A DNA stretch of 64,000 nucleotides. It comes from Psychroflexus curvus (GTDB taxonomy: Bacteria; Bacteroidota; Bacteroidia; Flavobacteriales; Flavobacteriaceae). Both the position numbers and the translations under genes were made by a program. The notes under the pieces are model-generated. The model was given only the letters and a program-made list of their open reading frames with translations. It was not told the origin of the DNA and made no database searches. The stretch covers positions 424,026 to 488,025 of the forward strand of contig NZ_JAIQZF010000002.1 of the NCBI RefSeq assembly GCF_020164585.1, written 5' to 3'. This document shows, piece after piece, positions 1 through 8,535 of this stretch (its first letter is position 1; every line of letters starts with the position of its first letter).

Positions 1-1
1 G

Positions 2-262
2 GCTGCCTTGACCAACGATTCATTTAGTAGAGCTGAATTCAAAGCTTATCCTAATCCAACTCAAGACGTCTGGAATATTAAAACAACTGAAAATATTCAA
101 TCGATTCAGGTGTTTAATATCACAGGGCGTTTAGTGAAAGATATGAAGGTCAATGGTTCAGGCGCAGTTATAAACACCAGTGGCTTATCAAAAGGAGTGT
201 ATTTGGCTAAAATCTCAAATGAATTCGATCAAACGAAAACGATTAAATTAATAAAAGAATAA
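2..262 (+). CDS. C-terminal end of a T9SS-secreted protein (partial)
   Basis: The reading frame is open to the left edge of the window, so only the last ~87 residues are present. They form a typical type IX secretion system type A sorting domain: the motif AYPNPTQDVWNI, then IQVFNITGRLVKDM, then LSKGVYLAKI and a basic end (KTIKLIKE). In Bacteroidota such domains direct outer-membrane export through the T9SS and are then removed or replaced by a surface anchor. The function of the cargo cannot be told from this piece. A strong hairpin-plus-T-tract follows 21 bases after the stop and ends the transcript. Confidence 0.9.
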   Translation, partial: AALTNDSFSRAEFKAYPNPTQDVWNIKTTENIQSIQVFNITGRLVKDMKVNGSGAVINTSGLSKGVYLAKISNEFDQTKTIKLIKE

Positions 263-283
263 ATTCATTAATTTATTAAAATA

Positions 284-318
284 GCGTATGTTTGATAATC
301 AAGCATACGCTTTTTTTT
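284..318 (+). terminator. Rho-independent terminator abutting the next start codon
   Basis: Arms GCGTATGTTTGA (284-295) and TCAAGCATACGC (299-310) pair over 12 bp with one G-U and a 3-nt loop, followed by eight T (311-318). The ATG of the LacI-type regulator begins at 319, directly after the T tract, so the terminator takes up the place of its leader. Confidence 0.9.
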
Positions 319-1314
319 ATGGTTACTTTAAAAGAACTTGCCAAACAACTCAACGTTTCTGTATCTACCGTTTCCAAAGCATTGCACGATGCCAAGGACA
401 TAGGGGAAGACACCAAGAAACGCATAAAAGAAGCCGCAGAGCTCTATAATTATAGACCCAATAAAACCGCTCTTGCCCTAAAAGTCAATAAAACCAATAC
501 CATTGGTGTGGTTGTCCCCGACATACTCAACCCTTTTTTCGCCAAAGTCCTTCACGGCATCGAAGAATATGCCACTGCTAAGGGCTATGACACGATTATC
601 TGTGTAAGTAATGAACAGCTTAAAAAAGAAGCTAAAAGCGTCGAATTGATGTTGCAGGGACGTGTAGATGGCTTTATTGCTTCACTGTCAACCGAGACCC
701 TTTCCAAAGAAAATTTCGTTCATTTAGATCAAATCAGCCTGAATAAGAAAGGCTTGGTTTTATTTGACAGGACTACCTCTGAAATTGACTGCGATAAAGT
801 GGTAATCAATGATCAAAAGGCAATATACGATGCGACTCGAATTTTGATTTCTAAGAAGAAAACCAAGATAGCCTTCGTCAGTACAATAGAAGACTTACCC
901 ATTGGCTTATTGAGGAAAGGGGGATACCAACAGGCGCTTGTGGATCATGGCATAGAACCAGATCCTAATTTGGTACTGGACCTTACAGGTTCTCCGCAGC
1001 CTCATGGCTTGATAAAATCTTTTTTGTCTTTGCATGAATTTGATGCAGTCATTTCTGCGGACAATACCTCTTCGCTTATGTTTCAAAGTATCGTAAAGTC
1101 TGAAAAGCCAGAATTGATAAAGGAGATCATGCTCATCGGATTTTCAGATGAGAAAAATGCTTTATTGAGTTACCCCAGGTTAAACTACATCGATCAAAAA
1201 GCGATGAAAATTGGCGAAAAAGCAGCCGAAATGTTGATAAGCCGTTTAGAAGCCAAAGATCCCGATGCAAAGCCCAAAACCTTCGAGATGCCCTTCGAAA
1301 TCCATATTGCTTAA
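319..1314 (+). CDS. LacI/GalR-family transcriptional regulator
   Basis: 331 aa. The N-terminus (VTLKELAKQLNVSVSTVSKA) is a LacI-type helix-turn-helix, followed by the hinge region (YNYRPNKTALALK) and a periplasmic-binding-protein-like effector domain starting NTIGVVVPDILNPFFAKVLHGI. It should bind an operator as a dimer and respond to a sugar or sugar-derived ligand. I placed the start at ATG 319 because the family begins at this point; an in-frame TTG at 292 lies inside the upstream terminator stem. The preceding secreted protein could belong to a polysaccharide-use locus that this regulator serves, but that locus lies outside the window, so the target is unknown. Confidence 0.9.
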   Translation: MVTLKELAKQLNVSVSTVSKALHDAKDIGEDTKKRIKEAAELYNYRPNKTALALKVNKTNTIGVVVPDILNPFFAKVLHGIEEYATAKGYDTIICVSNEQLKKEAKSVELMLQGRVDGFIASLSTETLSKENFVHLDQISLNKKGLVLFDRTTSEIDCDKVVINDQKAIYDATRILISKKKTKIAFVSTIEDLPIGLLRKGGYQQALVDHGIEPDPNLVLDLTGSPQPHGLIKSFLSLHEFDAVISADNTSSLMFQSIVKSEKPELIKEIMLIGFSDEKNALLSYPRLNYIDQKAMKIGEKAAEMLISRLEAKDPDAKPKTFEMPFEIHIA

Positions 1315-1431
1315 ACAGCTAGTTTAATTTTATATCGGAATGAAATATCTGGATGAAACCAACATAGAAGCTTGCATGTGTCCGACTGAGCCATTCAGGC
1401 GGGTGTGACCATAACCCATAAACATACACAC

Positions 1432-1857
1432 ATGAAAATCATTAAAGAATTTAAAGAGTTTGCCGTCAAAGGGAATATGTTTGATATGGCTATTGGTATC
1501 GTTATTGGCACGGCTTTTAGCAAGATTGTCACTTCTTTAGTCAATGATTTGTTTATGCCCTTACTGGGTTCTATTTTGGGCAATGTCAATTTTAAAGCCT
1601 TGAAAATCGTTCTTAAAAATAAAGTTGAAAAAGACGGCGTCATTATCCAGCCGGCCATAGAATTGACCTACGGGAATTTTATTCAGACGGGTATAGATTT
1701 TCTAATTATCGCAGTCTGTATTTTTCTGGTGGTTAAAGGCTTAAATCGTCTAAGAATTAAATCAGAAGATGAAACCAATCCCAAAGTGGCTACGCCAAAA
1801 GATATTGAGTTATTAGCAGAGATTCGGGATTTGCTGAAACAGCAGAAGAATTCTTAA
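1432..1857 (+). CDS. mscL: Large-conductance mechanosensitive channel
   Basis: 141 aa, the usual MscL size. The N-terminal amphipathic helix (IKEFKEFAVKGNMFDMAIGI) leads into TM1 with its small-residue face (GIVIGTAFSKIV). A periplasmic loop and TM2 (FLIIAVCIFLVVKGLNRL) follow, then the C-terminal helical bundle (EIRDLLKQQ). The channel opens under membrane tension to release solutes on hypo-osmotic shock and acts as a homopentamer in the inner membrane. ATG 1432 fits the family start; the GTG 27 bases upstream would add nine residues with no family match. It stands alone between the regulator and the acyltransferase. Confidence 0.95.
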   Translation: MKIIKEFKEFAVKGNMFDMAIGIVIGTAFSKIVTSLVNDLFMPLLGSILGNVNFKALKIVLKNKVEKDGVIIQPAIELTYGNFIQTGIDFLIIAVCIFLVVKGLNRLRIKSEDETNPKVATPKDIELLAEIRDLLKQQKNS

Positions 1858-1946
1858 ACTTCACTATCATTTAACCCTTTAGAAAGCGAAACATTCCCTA
1901 ACAAAATCCCAAACTTTAGTATCTTTACTCTCAAAATAAAATCAAT

Positions 1947-3749
1947 ATGGGATTTGTTACTGCTGCTGAAATTGCCAAGGGTCTTAATTTGTCCAAGTTT
2001 GGGGTACTCGGTAATGTCATGGGCAGCTTTATTATGCAAACGACACGGATTTCAGAATTGAATGGAATCTATGACCAATATGCGCATTTAGAAGGTCTGG
2101 AGTTTATAAATGCAGTCCTGCTCCACCTTGATGTTCAGTTTGAAATTCCTGAAAAGGACCTTAAGCGTATCCCTAAAACAGGTCCTTTTGTGACCATCTC
2201 CAATCATCCGCTTGGGGCTATAGATGGATTGATTTTACTTAAATTACTTTTAGAACAACGACCAGATTACAAAGTGGTGGCCAACTTTCTGCTGCATCGC
2301 TTAGTGCCTTTGAAGCCTTATGTGATGCCCGTCAATCCCTTCGAATCTAGAAAAGACGCCAAGTCGAGCGTTTCAGGAATAAAACAGGCCTTGTCTCATA
2401 TTCAGTCAGGAAGCCCCTTTGGTGTTTTTCCCGCGGGTGAAGTGTCTACCCATTTGGCAGGGCGTAAAGTGGTGGACAAGTCCTGGTCCAATGAAGCGAT
2501 GAGGTTGATAAAAAAAGTCCAGGTTCCTGTGATTCCTGTGTACTTTCATGCTAAAAATTCAGCCTCGTTTTACCGTTTAGCTAAGTTAAATGATAATTTG
2601 AGAACCGCTAAGCTTCCCGGTGAAATGCTTAAACAAAGCCATAGACCTATCCGCGTCAGGATTGGAAATTCAATATCGGTTAAAGATCAAAATGAATTTG
2701 AAGATCTTACAGACTATTCCAATTTTTTAAGACGCAAAACCTATTTTTTAGCCAATTCTTACGAAAAGAAGAATCTGCTGGAAAACTTACCTAAGCAAAT
2801 CAAATTTCCGATTAAACGACCTCCAAAGTCCATCGCCGATGAAATAGACTGTGAAGCTCTGGCGGGTGAAGTGCAAGACTGCAGGGATAAATCCCGAAGG
2901 TTGCTTGTTAGCAATAACTACGAAGTCTTTATTGCCGAAAGAAAAGATATCCCCAACATTGTTTTGGAAATAGGAAGGCTTCGGGAAATCACCTTTAGAT
3001 CGGTAGGAGAAGGCACTAACAAATCTGTGGATTTAGATAAATATGATGATTATTATCAACACATGTTTTTGTGGGATAACCAAGCCCAAAAACTGGTGGG
3101 AGCCTACAGAATGGGCTTAGGCAGCGAGATTTTTAAAAATCATGGCATTGAAGGCTTTTACCTCAATGAGTTGTTCCGTTTTGAGCCTGAGCTTTATAAA
3201 ACCATGAGCGAGTCTATTGAAATGGGCAGAGCCTTTATCACTGCTGAATATCAACAAAAACCAATGCCTTTGTTCTTACTTTGGAAAGGAATTGTACATT
3301 GCACCCTGAGGTATCCGGAGCACAAATACCTTATTGGCGGAGTGAGCATCAGTAATAAGTTTTCAAAATTTTCTAAGTCGATGATGATTGAGTTTATGAA
3401 ATCCAATTATTATGATCCTTACATGGCACAGTACGTCAGGCCTAAAAAAGAATTTAAAGTCAAGCTGAAGGATGTTGACAAGGATTTTATCTTCGATTCT
3501 GCCAAAGCTGACTTGTCCAAATTCGATAAAATCATAGATGAAATAGAGCCTGGAAACCTAAGACTTCCAGTATTGATCAAAAAATACATCAAGCAAAATG
3601 CAAAAGTGGTAGCCTTCAATGTGGATCCCCTTTTCAACAACTCCGTAGATGGTTTGATGTACATTCGTATAGAAGATATTCCTGAAAGTACTGTAAAACC
3701 AGTCATGGAAGAGTTTCAGGCCGAGCTAGAGAAACAGAATAAGAATTAA
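1947..3749 (+). CDS. olsF: OlsF-like bifunctional acyltransferase (amino-acid lipid synthesis)
   Basis: 600 aa with two enzymatic parts. Residues ~60-290 form a PlsC-type O-acyltransferase with SNHPLGAIDG (H87 and D93, five residues apart rather than the usual four) and FPAGEVS (161-167). Residues ~310-520 resemble the OlsB/hemolysin-like N-acyltransferase fold (VGAYRMGLG, FYLNELFRF, IEMGRAFI). This architecture is known from OlsF of Serratia and Flavobacterium johnsoniae, which makes ornithine lipids by N-acylating ornithine and then O-acylating the lyso-lipid. Here the amino-acid headgroup (ornithine, glycine or another) cannot be read from sequence. It is followed after 12 bases by a HIT protein. 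Confidence 0.8.
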   Translation: MGFVTAAEIAKGLNLSKFGVLGNVMGSFIMQTTRISELNGIYDQYAHLEGLEFINAVLLHLDVQFEIPEKDLKRIPKTGPFVTISNHPLGAIDGLILLKLLLEQRPDYKVVANFLLHRLVPLKPYVMPVNPFESRKDAKSSVSGIKQALSHIQSGSPFGVFPAGEVSTHLAGRKVVDKSWSNEAMRLIKKVQVPVIPVYFHAKNSASFYRLAKLNDNLRTAKLPGEMLKQSHRPIRVRIGNSISVKDQNEFEDLTDYSNFLRRKTYFLANSYEKKNLLENLPKQIKFPIKRPPKSIADEIDCEALAGEVQDCRDKSRRLLVSNNYEVFIAERKDIPNIVLEIGRLREITFRSVGEGTNKSVDLDKYDDYYQHMFLWDNQAQKLVGAYRMGLGSEIFKNHGIEGFYLNELFRFEPELYKTMSESIEMGRAFITAEYQQKPMPLFLLWKGIVHCTLRYPEHKYLIGGVSISNKFSKFSKSMMIEFMKSNYYDPYMAQYVRPKKEFKVKLKDVDKDFIFDSAKADLSKFDKIIDEIEPGNLRLPVLIKKYIKQNAKVVAFNVDPLFNNSVDGLMYIRIEDIPESTVKPVMEEFQAELEKQNKN

Positions 3750-3761
3750 AAAAAATAACTT

Positions 3762-4157
3762 ATGTCAACTATTTTTTCAAAAATTATTTCAGGAGAAGTG
3801 CCTTCTCATAAAGTAGCAGAAACCGATGAGTTTCTTGCTTTTTTAGATATCAACCCCAATGCTAAAGGCCATACGCTTTGTATTCCGAAGAAAGAAGTCA
3901 ACAAGATATACGACCTGGATGAAAAGACGTATTTAGATTTAATGACGTTTTCCAGAAAAGTTGCTGTTGCCTTAGATGCCAGTATCGATTGTAAACGTGT
4001 AGGAATGGCTGTGGTTGGCCTGGAAGTGCCTCATGTTCATGTTCACCTTATACCGATTAAAACAATGGATGACATGCGTTTTGAGAAGAAAGACTCCTTT
4101 TCTGAAGATGAGTTTAAAGCCATCGCAAAATCTATTAGTGAAAACGTGAGTTTGTAA
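3762..4157 (+). CDS. HIT-family nucleotide hydrolase
   Basis: 131 aa, full length for a Hint-type HIT protein. The histidine triad HVHVHLIP is at residues 91-98 and the N-terminal signature FSKIISGEVPSHKVAE is canonical. Family members hydrolyse purine nucleoside phosphoramidates or acyl-adenylates in the cytosol through a covalent histidine intermediate. It abuts the CYTH gene directly (stop at 4157, next start at 4158) and follows the acyltransferase by 12 bases, so the three genes probably share a transcript. Physiological substrate not known. Confidence 0.93.
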   Translation: MSTIFSKIISGEVPSHKVAETDEFLAFLDINPNAKGHTLCIPKKEVNKIYDLDEKTYLDLMTFSRKVAVALDASIDCKRVGMAVVGLEVPHVHVHLIPIKTMDDMRFEKKDSFSEDEFKAIAKSISENVSL

Positions 4158-4628
4158 ATGCAGGAAATTGAGCGTAAATTTTTAGTCAGTTCTGATGCTT
4201 TCAAAAAAGAAGCTTATAAAAGCACTAGGATTTCTCAAGGATTTTTAAATTCCAACAAATTACGAACAGTTAGAATTCGCGTTACCGATGATAAGGGCTT
4301 TCTTACCATAAAGGGAAAGAGCTCGGCTTCTGGTCTTTCCAGACTGGAATGGGAAACGGAGATTCCTAAAGAAGAAGCAGAGACCTTGCTAGAGCTTTGT
4401 GAACCAGGTCAAATTGAAAAAACGCGTTACTATGTGAATGCAGGCCAGCACGTTTTTGAAGTGGACGAATTTTATGGCAAAAACCAGGGACTAATCGTCG
4501 CCGAAGTCGAACTGTCCTCTGAAGAGGAGGTGTTTGAAAAGCCATACTGGCTGGGTGACGAGGTGACTGGTGATGCGAAGTATTATAACTCCATGCTTTC
4601 TAAGCGACCTTATACTGATTGGAAATAA
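4158..4628 (+). CDS. CYTH-domain protein (inorganic triphosphatase-like)
   Basis: 156 aa. It begins with the signature EIERKFLV (ExExK, residues 3-7) and carries the alternating charged strands of a CYTH tunnel fold: RTVRIRVTDDKGFLTIKGK, LEWETEIP, FEVDEFYG and AEVELSSEEE. Bacterial relatives of this size usually hydrolyse inorganic triphosphate with divalent metal. It is the last gene of the rightward group and is followed by a very large hairpin shared with the opposing dksA-like gene. Confidence 0.9.
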   Translation: MQEIERKFLVSSDAFKKEAYKSTRISQGFLNSNKLRTVRIRVTDDKGFLTIKGKSSASGLSRLEWETEIPKEEAETLLELCEPGQIEKTRYYVNAGQHVFEVDEFYGKNQGLIVAEVELSSEEEVFEKPYWLGDEVTGDAKYYNSMLSKRPYTDWK

Positions 4629-4733
4629 AAAAACTGTTTCAAAACCTATCTTATTGTCATTTCTGATAATTAAATTATTATCAGGTCTGAAACAAGCTCA
4701 AGGTGACAATTTCAATGTTTTGAAACAGTTTTT
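4627..4733. terminator. Large nested inverted repeat between convergent genes
   Basis: Three nested pairs of arms fold this intergenic gap into one long hairpin. Outer: AACTGTTTCAAAAC (from 4632) with GTTTTGAAACAGTT (from 4717). Middle: ATTGTCA (4653-4659) with TGACAAT (4704-4710). Inner: CTGATAAT (4663-4670) with ATTATCAG (4677-4684). A/T tracts flank both sides, so it can terminate transcription from both directions. Its length is unusual for a simple terminator, and it may be a small palindromic repeat element. Confidence 0.8.
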
Positions 4734-4739
4734 AAAACC

Positions 4740-5126
4740 TTACTGCTTATTTTTTGCCTCGATGCTTAAGGTCGCATGAGGGACCAAAATCAATCGTTCT
4801 TTTCTGATTAATTTTCCGGTTTCACGACAAATGCCATAAGTTTTATTTTCGATACGAATCAAGGCATTTTTAAGATCACGAATAAATTTACCCTGTCTAA
4901 TCGCTAGCTGAGAATTAGCCTCTTTGCTTAAAGTATTGCTGCCATCATCAAAAGATTTGAAGGTTGGAGCGGTGTCCTCAGTATCGTTTTCACTTCCATT
5001 TCTGTAAGCGTCTTCGTAAAGGTCCAGTTGCTTTTTAGCTTTCTCTATTTTGTCTAAAATCAATTTTTTGAATTCTGCAAGGTCATCATCAGAATAGCGC
5101 TCTTTATGTGTAGTTTGTTCTGCCAT
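4740..5126 (-). CDS. DksA/TraR-family protein lacking most zinc-finger cysteines
   Basis: 128 aa. It has a charged N-terminal coiled-coil-like stretch (DLAEFKKLILDKIEKAKKQL) and the DksA-type C-terminal block YGICRETGKLIRKERL followed by VPHATLSIEAK. Only one cysteine of the classical CxxC-x17-CxxC zinc finger remains. DksA-type proteins bind the RNA polymerase secondary channel and modulate initiation; this Bacteroidota form presumably folds without zinc. The start at 5126 sits one base after the ileS stop, suggesting an ileS-dksA operon; a start 18 bases upstream inside ileS is also possible. Confidence 0.88.
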   Translation of the reverse strand: MAEQTTHKERYSDDDLAEFKKLILDKIEKAKKQLDLYEDAYRNGSENDTEDTAPTFKSFDDGSNTLSKEANSQLAIRQGKFIRDLKNALIRIENKTYGICRETGKLIRKERLILVPHATLSIEAKNKQ

Positions 5127-5127
5127 T

Positions 5128-8100
5128 TTACTTTTGTTTTTCAATTACTAAAACGGTACTGATATCGTCGAACTCTATCTGTAAACCGTCTTTTAAATTT
5201 GGATTAAGGTTGATAGTATTAGTTAGTGTTTCTGTTTTGATATAGTCAAGATTCTGATGAATAGCCTCAGAAAGTTTCCCGCTGTCCTGGAGCTCAATAT
5301 TAATTCTGTCTGTGACTTCAAGCCCGGAATCTTTTCTCAGGTTTTGAATTCTGTTGACCAGTTCTCTGGCTATGCCTTCGTTCACTAAGTCCTCGTTGAG
5401 CGTGACATCCAAAGCTACCGTTAGTCCATTTCCACTAGCTACCAGCCAGCCTTCGATATCCTGAGAAAGAATCTCTACTTCTTCAAGACTAATAGCTGTT
5501 GGTTCGCCGTTCACTTTTAATTCAATAGTTTTAGCTTTCTCTAACTCGGCTATGTCTCTGGCTTCCATTTTTTGGATAGCCTGTGCCACATGCTTCATAT
5601 CTTTTCCAAAACGAGGCCCCAAAACTTTAAAATTAGGTTTGATGTCCTTCACTAAAATACCTGAAGTATCATCAATAAATTCAATGGTTTTGACATTTAT
5701 TTCTGATTTAATCAGTTCTGAAACTTCTGCAATTTGTTCTTTAATTGCTGGATCCAAAACAGGAATCATTATCCGTTCCAGCGGCTGTCTCACCTTGATC
5801 ATTTCCTTTTTTCTCAAGGATAAAGCTAAAGAAGATATGCTTTGTGCCATCTGCATTTTATGTTCCAAATCTTTATCAATCAACTCAGGATTTTGCTTTG
5901 GAAAGTTGGCTAAATGTACGCTCTCTTTATGTTCCTCGAGGCTTGTTGATGTTAAATCTTTATACAGTCTGTCAGAGAAGAACGGCGCGACAGGCGCAGA
6001 GAGTTGAGCAATAGTCTTTAAGCATGTAAACAGAGTTTGGTAAGCCGATATTTTATCGGTTTTGTAGTCGCCCTTCCAGAAACGTCTTCTGCTCAAGCGC
6101 ACATACCAGTTACTCATGTTTTCCTGAACGAATTCTGAAATCGCTCGCGTTGCCTTGGTTGGTTCGTAGTTGGCATAAAACTCATCTACAGTCTGGATAA
6201 GCGTGTTCAATTCTGAAAGAATCCAGCGATCAATCTCTGGTCGCTCTTTTCTGCCAATGTCTTTTTCTTTATACTGAAAGTGATCCAGGTTCGCGTACAT
6301 GGAAAAGAACGAGTAGGTGTTGTAAAGCGTCCCGAAGAACTTGCGTTGCACTTCACCTATGCCTTCCAAATCGAATTTCAAATTATCCCATGGGTTGGCA
6401 TTGGAAATCATATACCAGCGCGTTGCATCCGGGCCATAGGTTTTTAAAGTTTCAAAAGGATCTGCCGCATTGCCAAGACGCTTGGACATTTTCTGTCCGT
6501 TTTTATCTAAAACCAAGCCGTTGGACACTACATTTTTGTAAGCTACATCATCAAAAATCATGGTGCCAATCGCATGCAAGGTGTAAAACCAGCCTCTGGT
6601 CTGGTCAACACCTTCTGCAATAAAATCTGCAGATCTCCAGGTGTCTTCCACTTTTTCTTTGTTCTCAAAAGGATAATGCCATTGGGCGTACGGCATGGAT
6701 CCGGAGTCGAACCATACGTCTATCAAGTCGGCCTCGCGTCTCATGGGTTGACCCGAAGGAGACACTAAAGTGATTTGATCGACTGTATTTTTATGTAAAT
6801 CTACCTTATCGTAGTTTTCTTCGCTTAAATTATCCACCTCAAAACCCTCAAAAGGATCTTTATCCATAACACCAGCTTTTACTGCTTTTTGGATTTCTTC
6901 CTTAAGCTCTTTAATAGAGCCTATGATGATTTCTTCTTTGCCTTCTTCGGTTCTCCAGATAGGCAATGGAATGCCCCAGTAACGGGATCTGGATAAGTTC
7001 CAGTCGTTGGCATTGGCAAGCCAGTTTCCAAAGCGACCTTCTCCGGTTGCTGCGGGTTTCCAGTTGATGGTTTTATTGAGTTCGTGCATTCTATCCTTGA
7101 ACTCGGTTACTTTTATAAACCAGGAATCTAAGGGATAATACAAAATAGGCTTGTCGGTTCTCCAGCAATTTGGATAGGAGTGCACGTATTTTTCAACCAA
7201 AAAGGCTCTGTTTTCCTCTTTCAGCTGAATAGCGATTTCCACATCTACAGATTTTTCTGGAGCTTCACCATCTTCGTAATATTCATTTTTGACGTATTTG
7301 CCAGCCAAATCACCAGCTTCCGGGCGAAATTTTCCTTTTAGATCTACTAAAGGCACCAGATTCTCATTGTCATCTTTAACGAGAAGTCCTGGAACTTCGG
7401 GCTGGACCTGCTTACAAACCATCGCATCGTCTGCACCAAAGGTTGGCGCTGTATGAACGATTCCTGTACCATCTTCTGTAGTAACAAAGTCTCCGGCAAT
7501 CACTCTAAAGGCATTTTCTGGAGTATGGTAGGGCAGAGCAAACTTCATCAGTTGCTCATATCGAGATTCAATGAGGCTCTCACCTTTAAAAGATTGGTCG
7601 ATGTAGTAAGGAATTTTCTTATCGCCTTCTTTGTAATTTTTAAGTTCTTCTTCAGAGTCAACTTTTACAAACTTCTTTTTGAAAAGAGAAGGAATGAGGG
7701 CTTTAGCAGCAATGACATTGTTTGGTTCAAAGGTGTATTGGTTGTAAGATTTTACCAGTACATACTCTATTTTCTTACCGACGGTAAGTGCGGTATTACT
7801 AGGCAAGGTCCATGGTGTTGTCGTCCAGGCCAGGAAGAAAATGTCACCCTCCACCTTTTGAAGTGTTTCTGGTAAGGTCTCTTTTATAGCTTTAAACTGA
7901 GCTGTGACTGTCGTATCCGACACATCCTGATACGTCCCGGGCTGGTTGAGCTCGTGAGAACTCAAACCTGTTCCTGCTTTTGGTGAATAGGGCTGAATGG
8001 TATAGCCTTTATAAATCAAGCCTTTCTTGTAAATTTCTGAAAGCAGCCACCAAACGGTTTCCATGTATTTGGACTTGTAGGTCACATATGGGTTTTCCAT

Positions 8101-8535
8101 ATCCACCCAATAGCCAATTTTTTTGGTGAGGTCGTTCCACACATCGGTGTAACGCATGACTGCTTCCTTACAGGCTTTGTTGTAATCTTCAATTGAAATT
8201 TTGGTACCTATGTCTTCTTTGGAAATGCCGAGTTCTTTCTCAACTTTAAGCTCTACGGGGAGTCCGTGAGTATCCCAGCCAGCTTTTCGCTTGACTTGAA
8301 ATCCCTTCTGAGTTTTATACCGGCAAAAAATATCCTTGATGCTTCTGGCCATCACGTGGTGAATACCAGGCATGCCGTTAGCAGATGGAGGACCTTCGAA
8401 GAAGATGAAAGGCTCTGCGCCCTCGCGCTCGTCCATGCTTTTATCGAAAATGGCATTTTCATCCCAAAAACGCGTGATGTCTTCTGCGACTTTTGGAAGG
8501 TCAAGTCCTTTATACTCAGGAAATTTCTTGCTCAT
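5128..8535 (-). CDS. ileS: Isoleucyl-tRNA synthetase, eukaryote-like type with GIHH signature
   Basis: 1135 aa. It charges tRNA-Ile in the cytosol. The Rossmann domain starts around residue 45 (FEGPPSANGMPGIHHV), and the CP1 editing domain contains the TTTPWTLPSN block. The second class I motif is KMSKRLGN near residue 682, followed by an anticodon-binding domain and a long C-terminal extension. The length and the KMSKR form point to the type 2 (eukaryote-like) IleRS. The first signature reads G57-I-H-H60 instead of HIGH, a swap reported for mupirocin hyper-resistant IleRS2. The next gene downstream (dksA-like) is co-directional with a one-base gap. Confidence 0.97.
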   Translation of the reverse strand: MSKKFPEYKGLDLPKVAEDITRFWDENAIFDKSMDEREGAEPFIFFEGPPSANGMPGIHHVMARSIKDIFCRYKTQKGFQVKRKAGWDTHGLPVELKVEKELGISKEDIGTKISIEDYNKACKEAVMRYTDVWNDLTKKIGYWVDMENPYVTYKSKYMETVWWLLSEIYKKGLIYKGYTIQPYSPKAGTGLSSHELNQPGTYQDVSDTTVTAQFKAIKETLPETLQKVEGDIFFLAWTTTPWTLPSNTALTVGKKIEYVLVKSYNQYTFEPNNVIAAKALIPSLFKKKFVKVDSEEELKNYKEGDKKIPYYIDQSFKGESLIESRYEQLMKFALPYHTPENAFRVIAGDFVTTEDGTGIVHTAPTFGADDAMVCKQVQPEVPGLLVKDDNENLVPLVDLKGKFRPEAGDLAGKYVKNEYYEDGEAPEKSVDVEIAIQLKEENRAFLVEKYVHSYPNCWRTDKPILYYPLDSWFIKVTEFKDRMHELNKTINWKPAATGEGRFGNWLANANDWNLSRSRYWGIPLPIWRTEEGKEEIIIGSIKELKEEIQKAVKAGVMDKDPFEGFEVDNLSEENYDKVDLHKNTVDQITLVSPSGQPMRREADLIDVWFDSGSMPYAQWHYPFENKEKVEDTWRSADFIAEGVDQTRGWFYTLHAIGTMIFDDVAYKNVVSNGLVLDKNGQKMSKRLGNAADPFETLKTYGPDATRWYMISNANPWDNLKFDLEGIGEVQRKFFGTLYNTYSFFSMYANLDHFQYKEKDIGRKERPEIDRWILSELNTLIQTVDEFYANYEPTKATRAISEFVQENMSNWYVRLSRRRFWKGDYKTDKISAYQTLFTCLKTIAQLSAPVAPFFSDRLYKDLTSTSLEEHKESVHLANFPKQNPELIDKDLEHKMQMAQSISSLALSLRKKEMIKVRQPLERIMIPVLDPAIKEQIAEVSELIKSEINVKTIEFIDDTSGILVKDIKPNFKVLGPRFGKDMKHVAQAIQKMEARDIAELEKAKTIELKVNGEPTAISLEEVEILSQDIEGWLVASGNGLTVALDVTLNEDLVNEGIARELVNRIQNLRKDSGLEVTDRINIELQDSGKLSEAIHQNLDYIKTETLTNTINLNPNLKDGLQIEFDDISTVLVIEKQK

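Noticed and set aside
4740..5126. Broken DksA because three zinc cysteines are missing
   Set aside because: The rest of the motif is intact and such cysteine-poor forms are a known Bacteroidota variant, so it is treated as functional.
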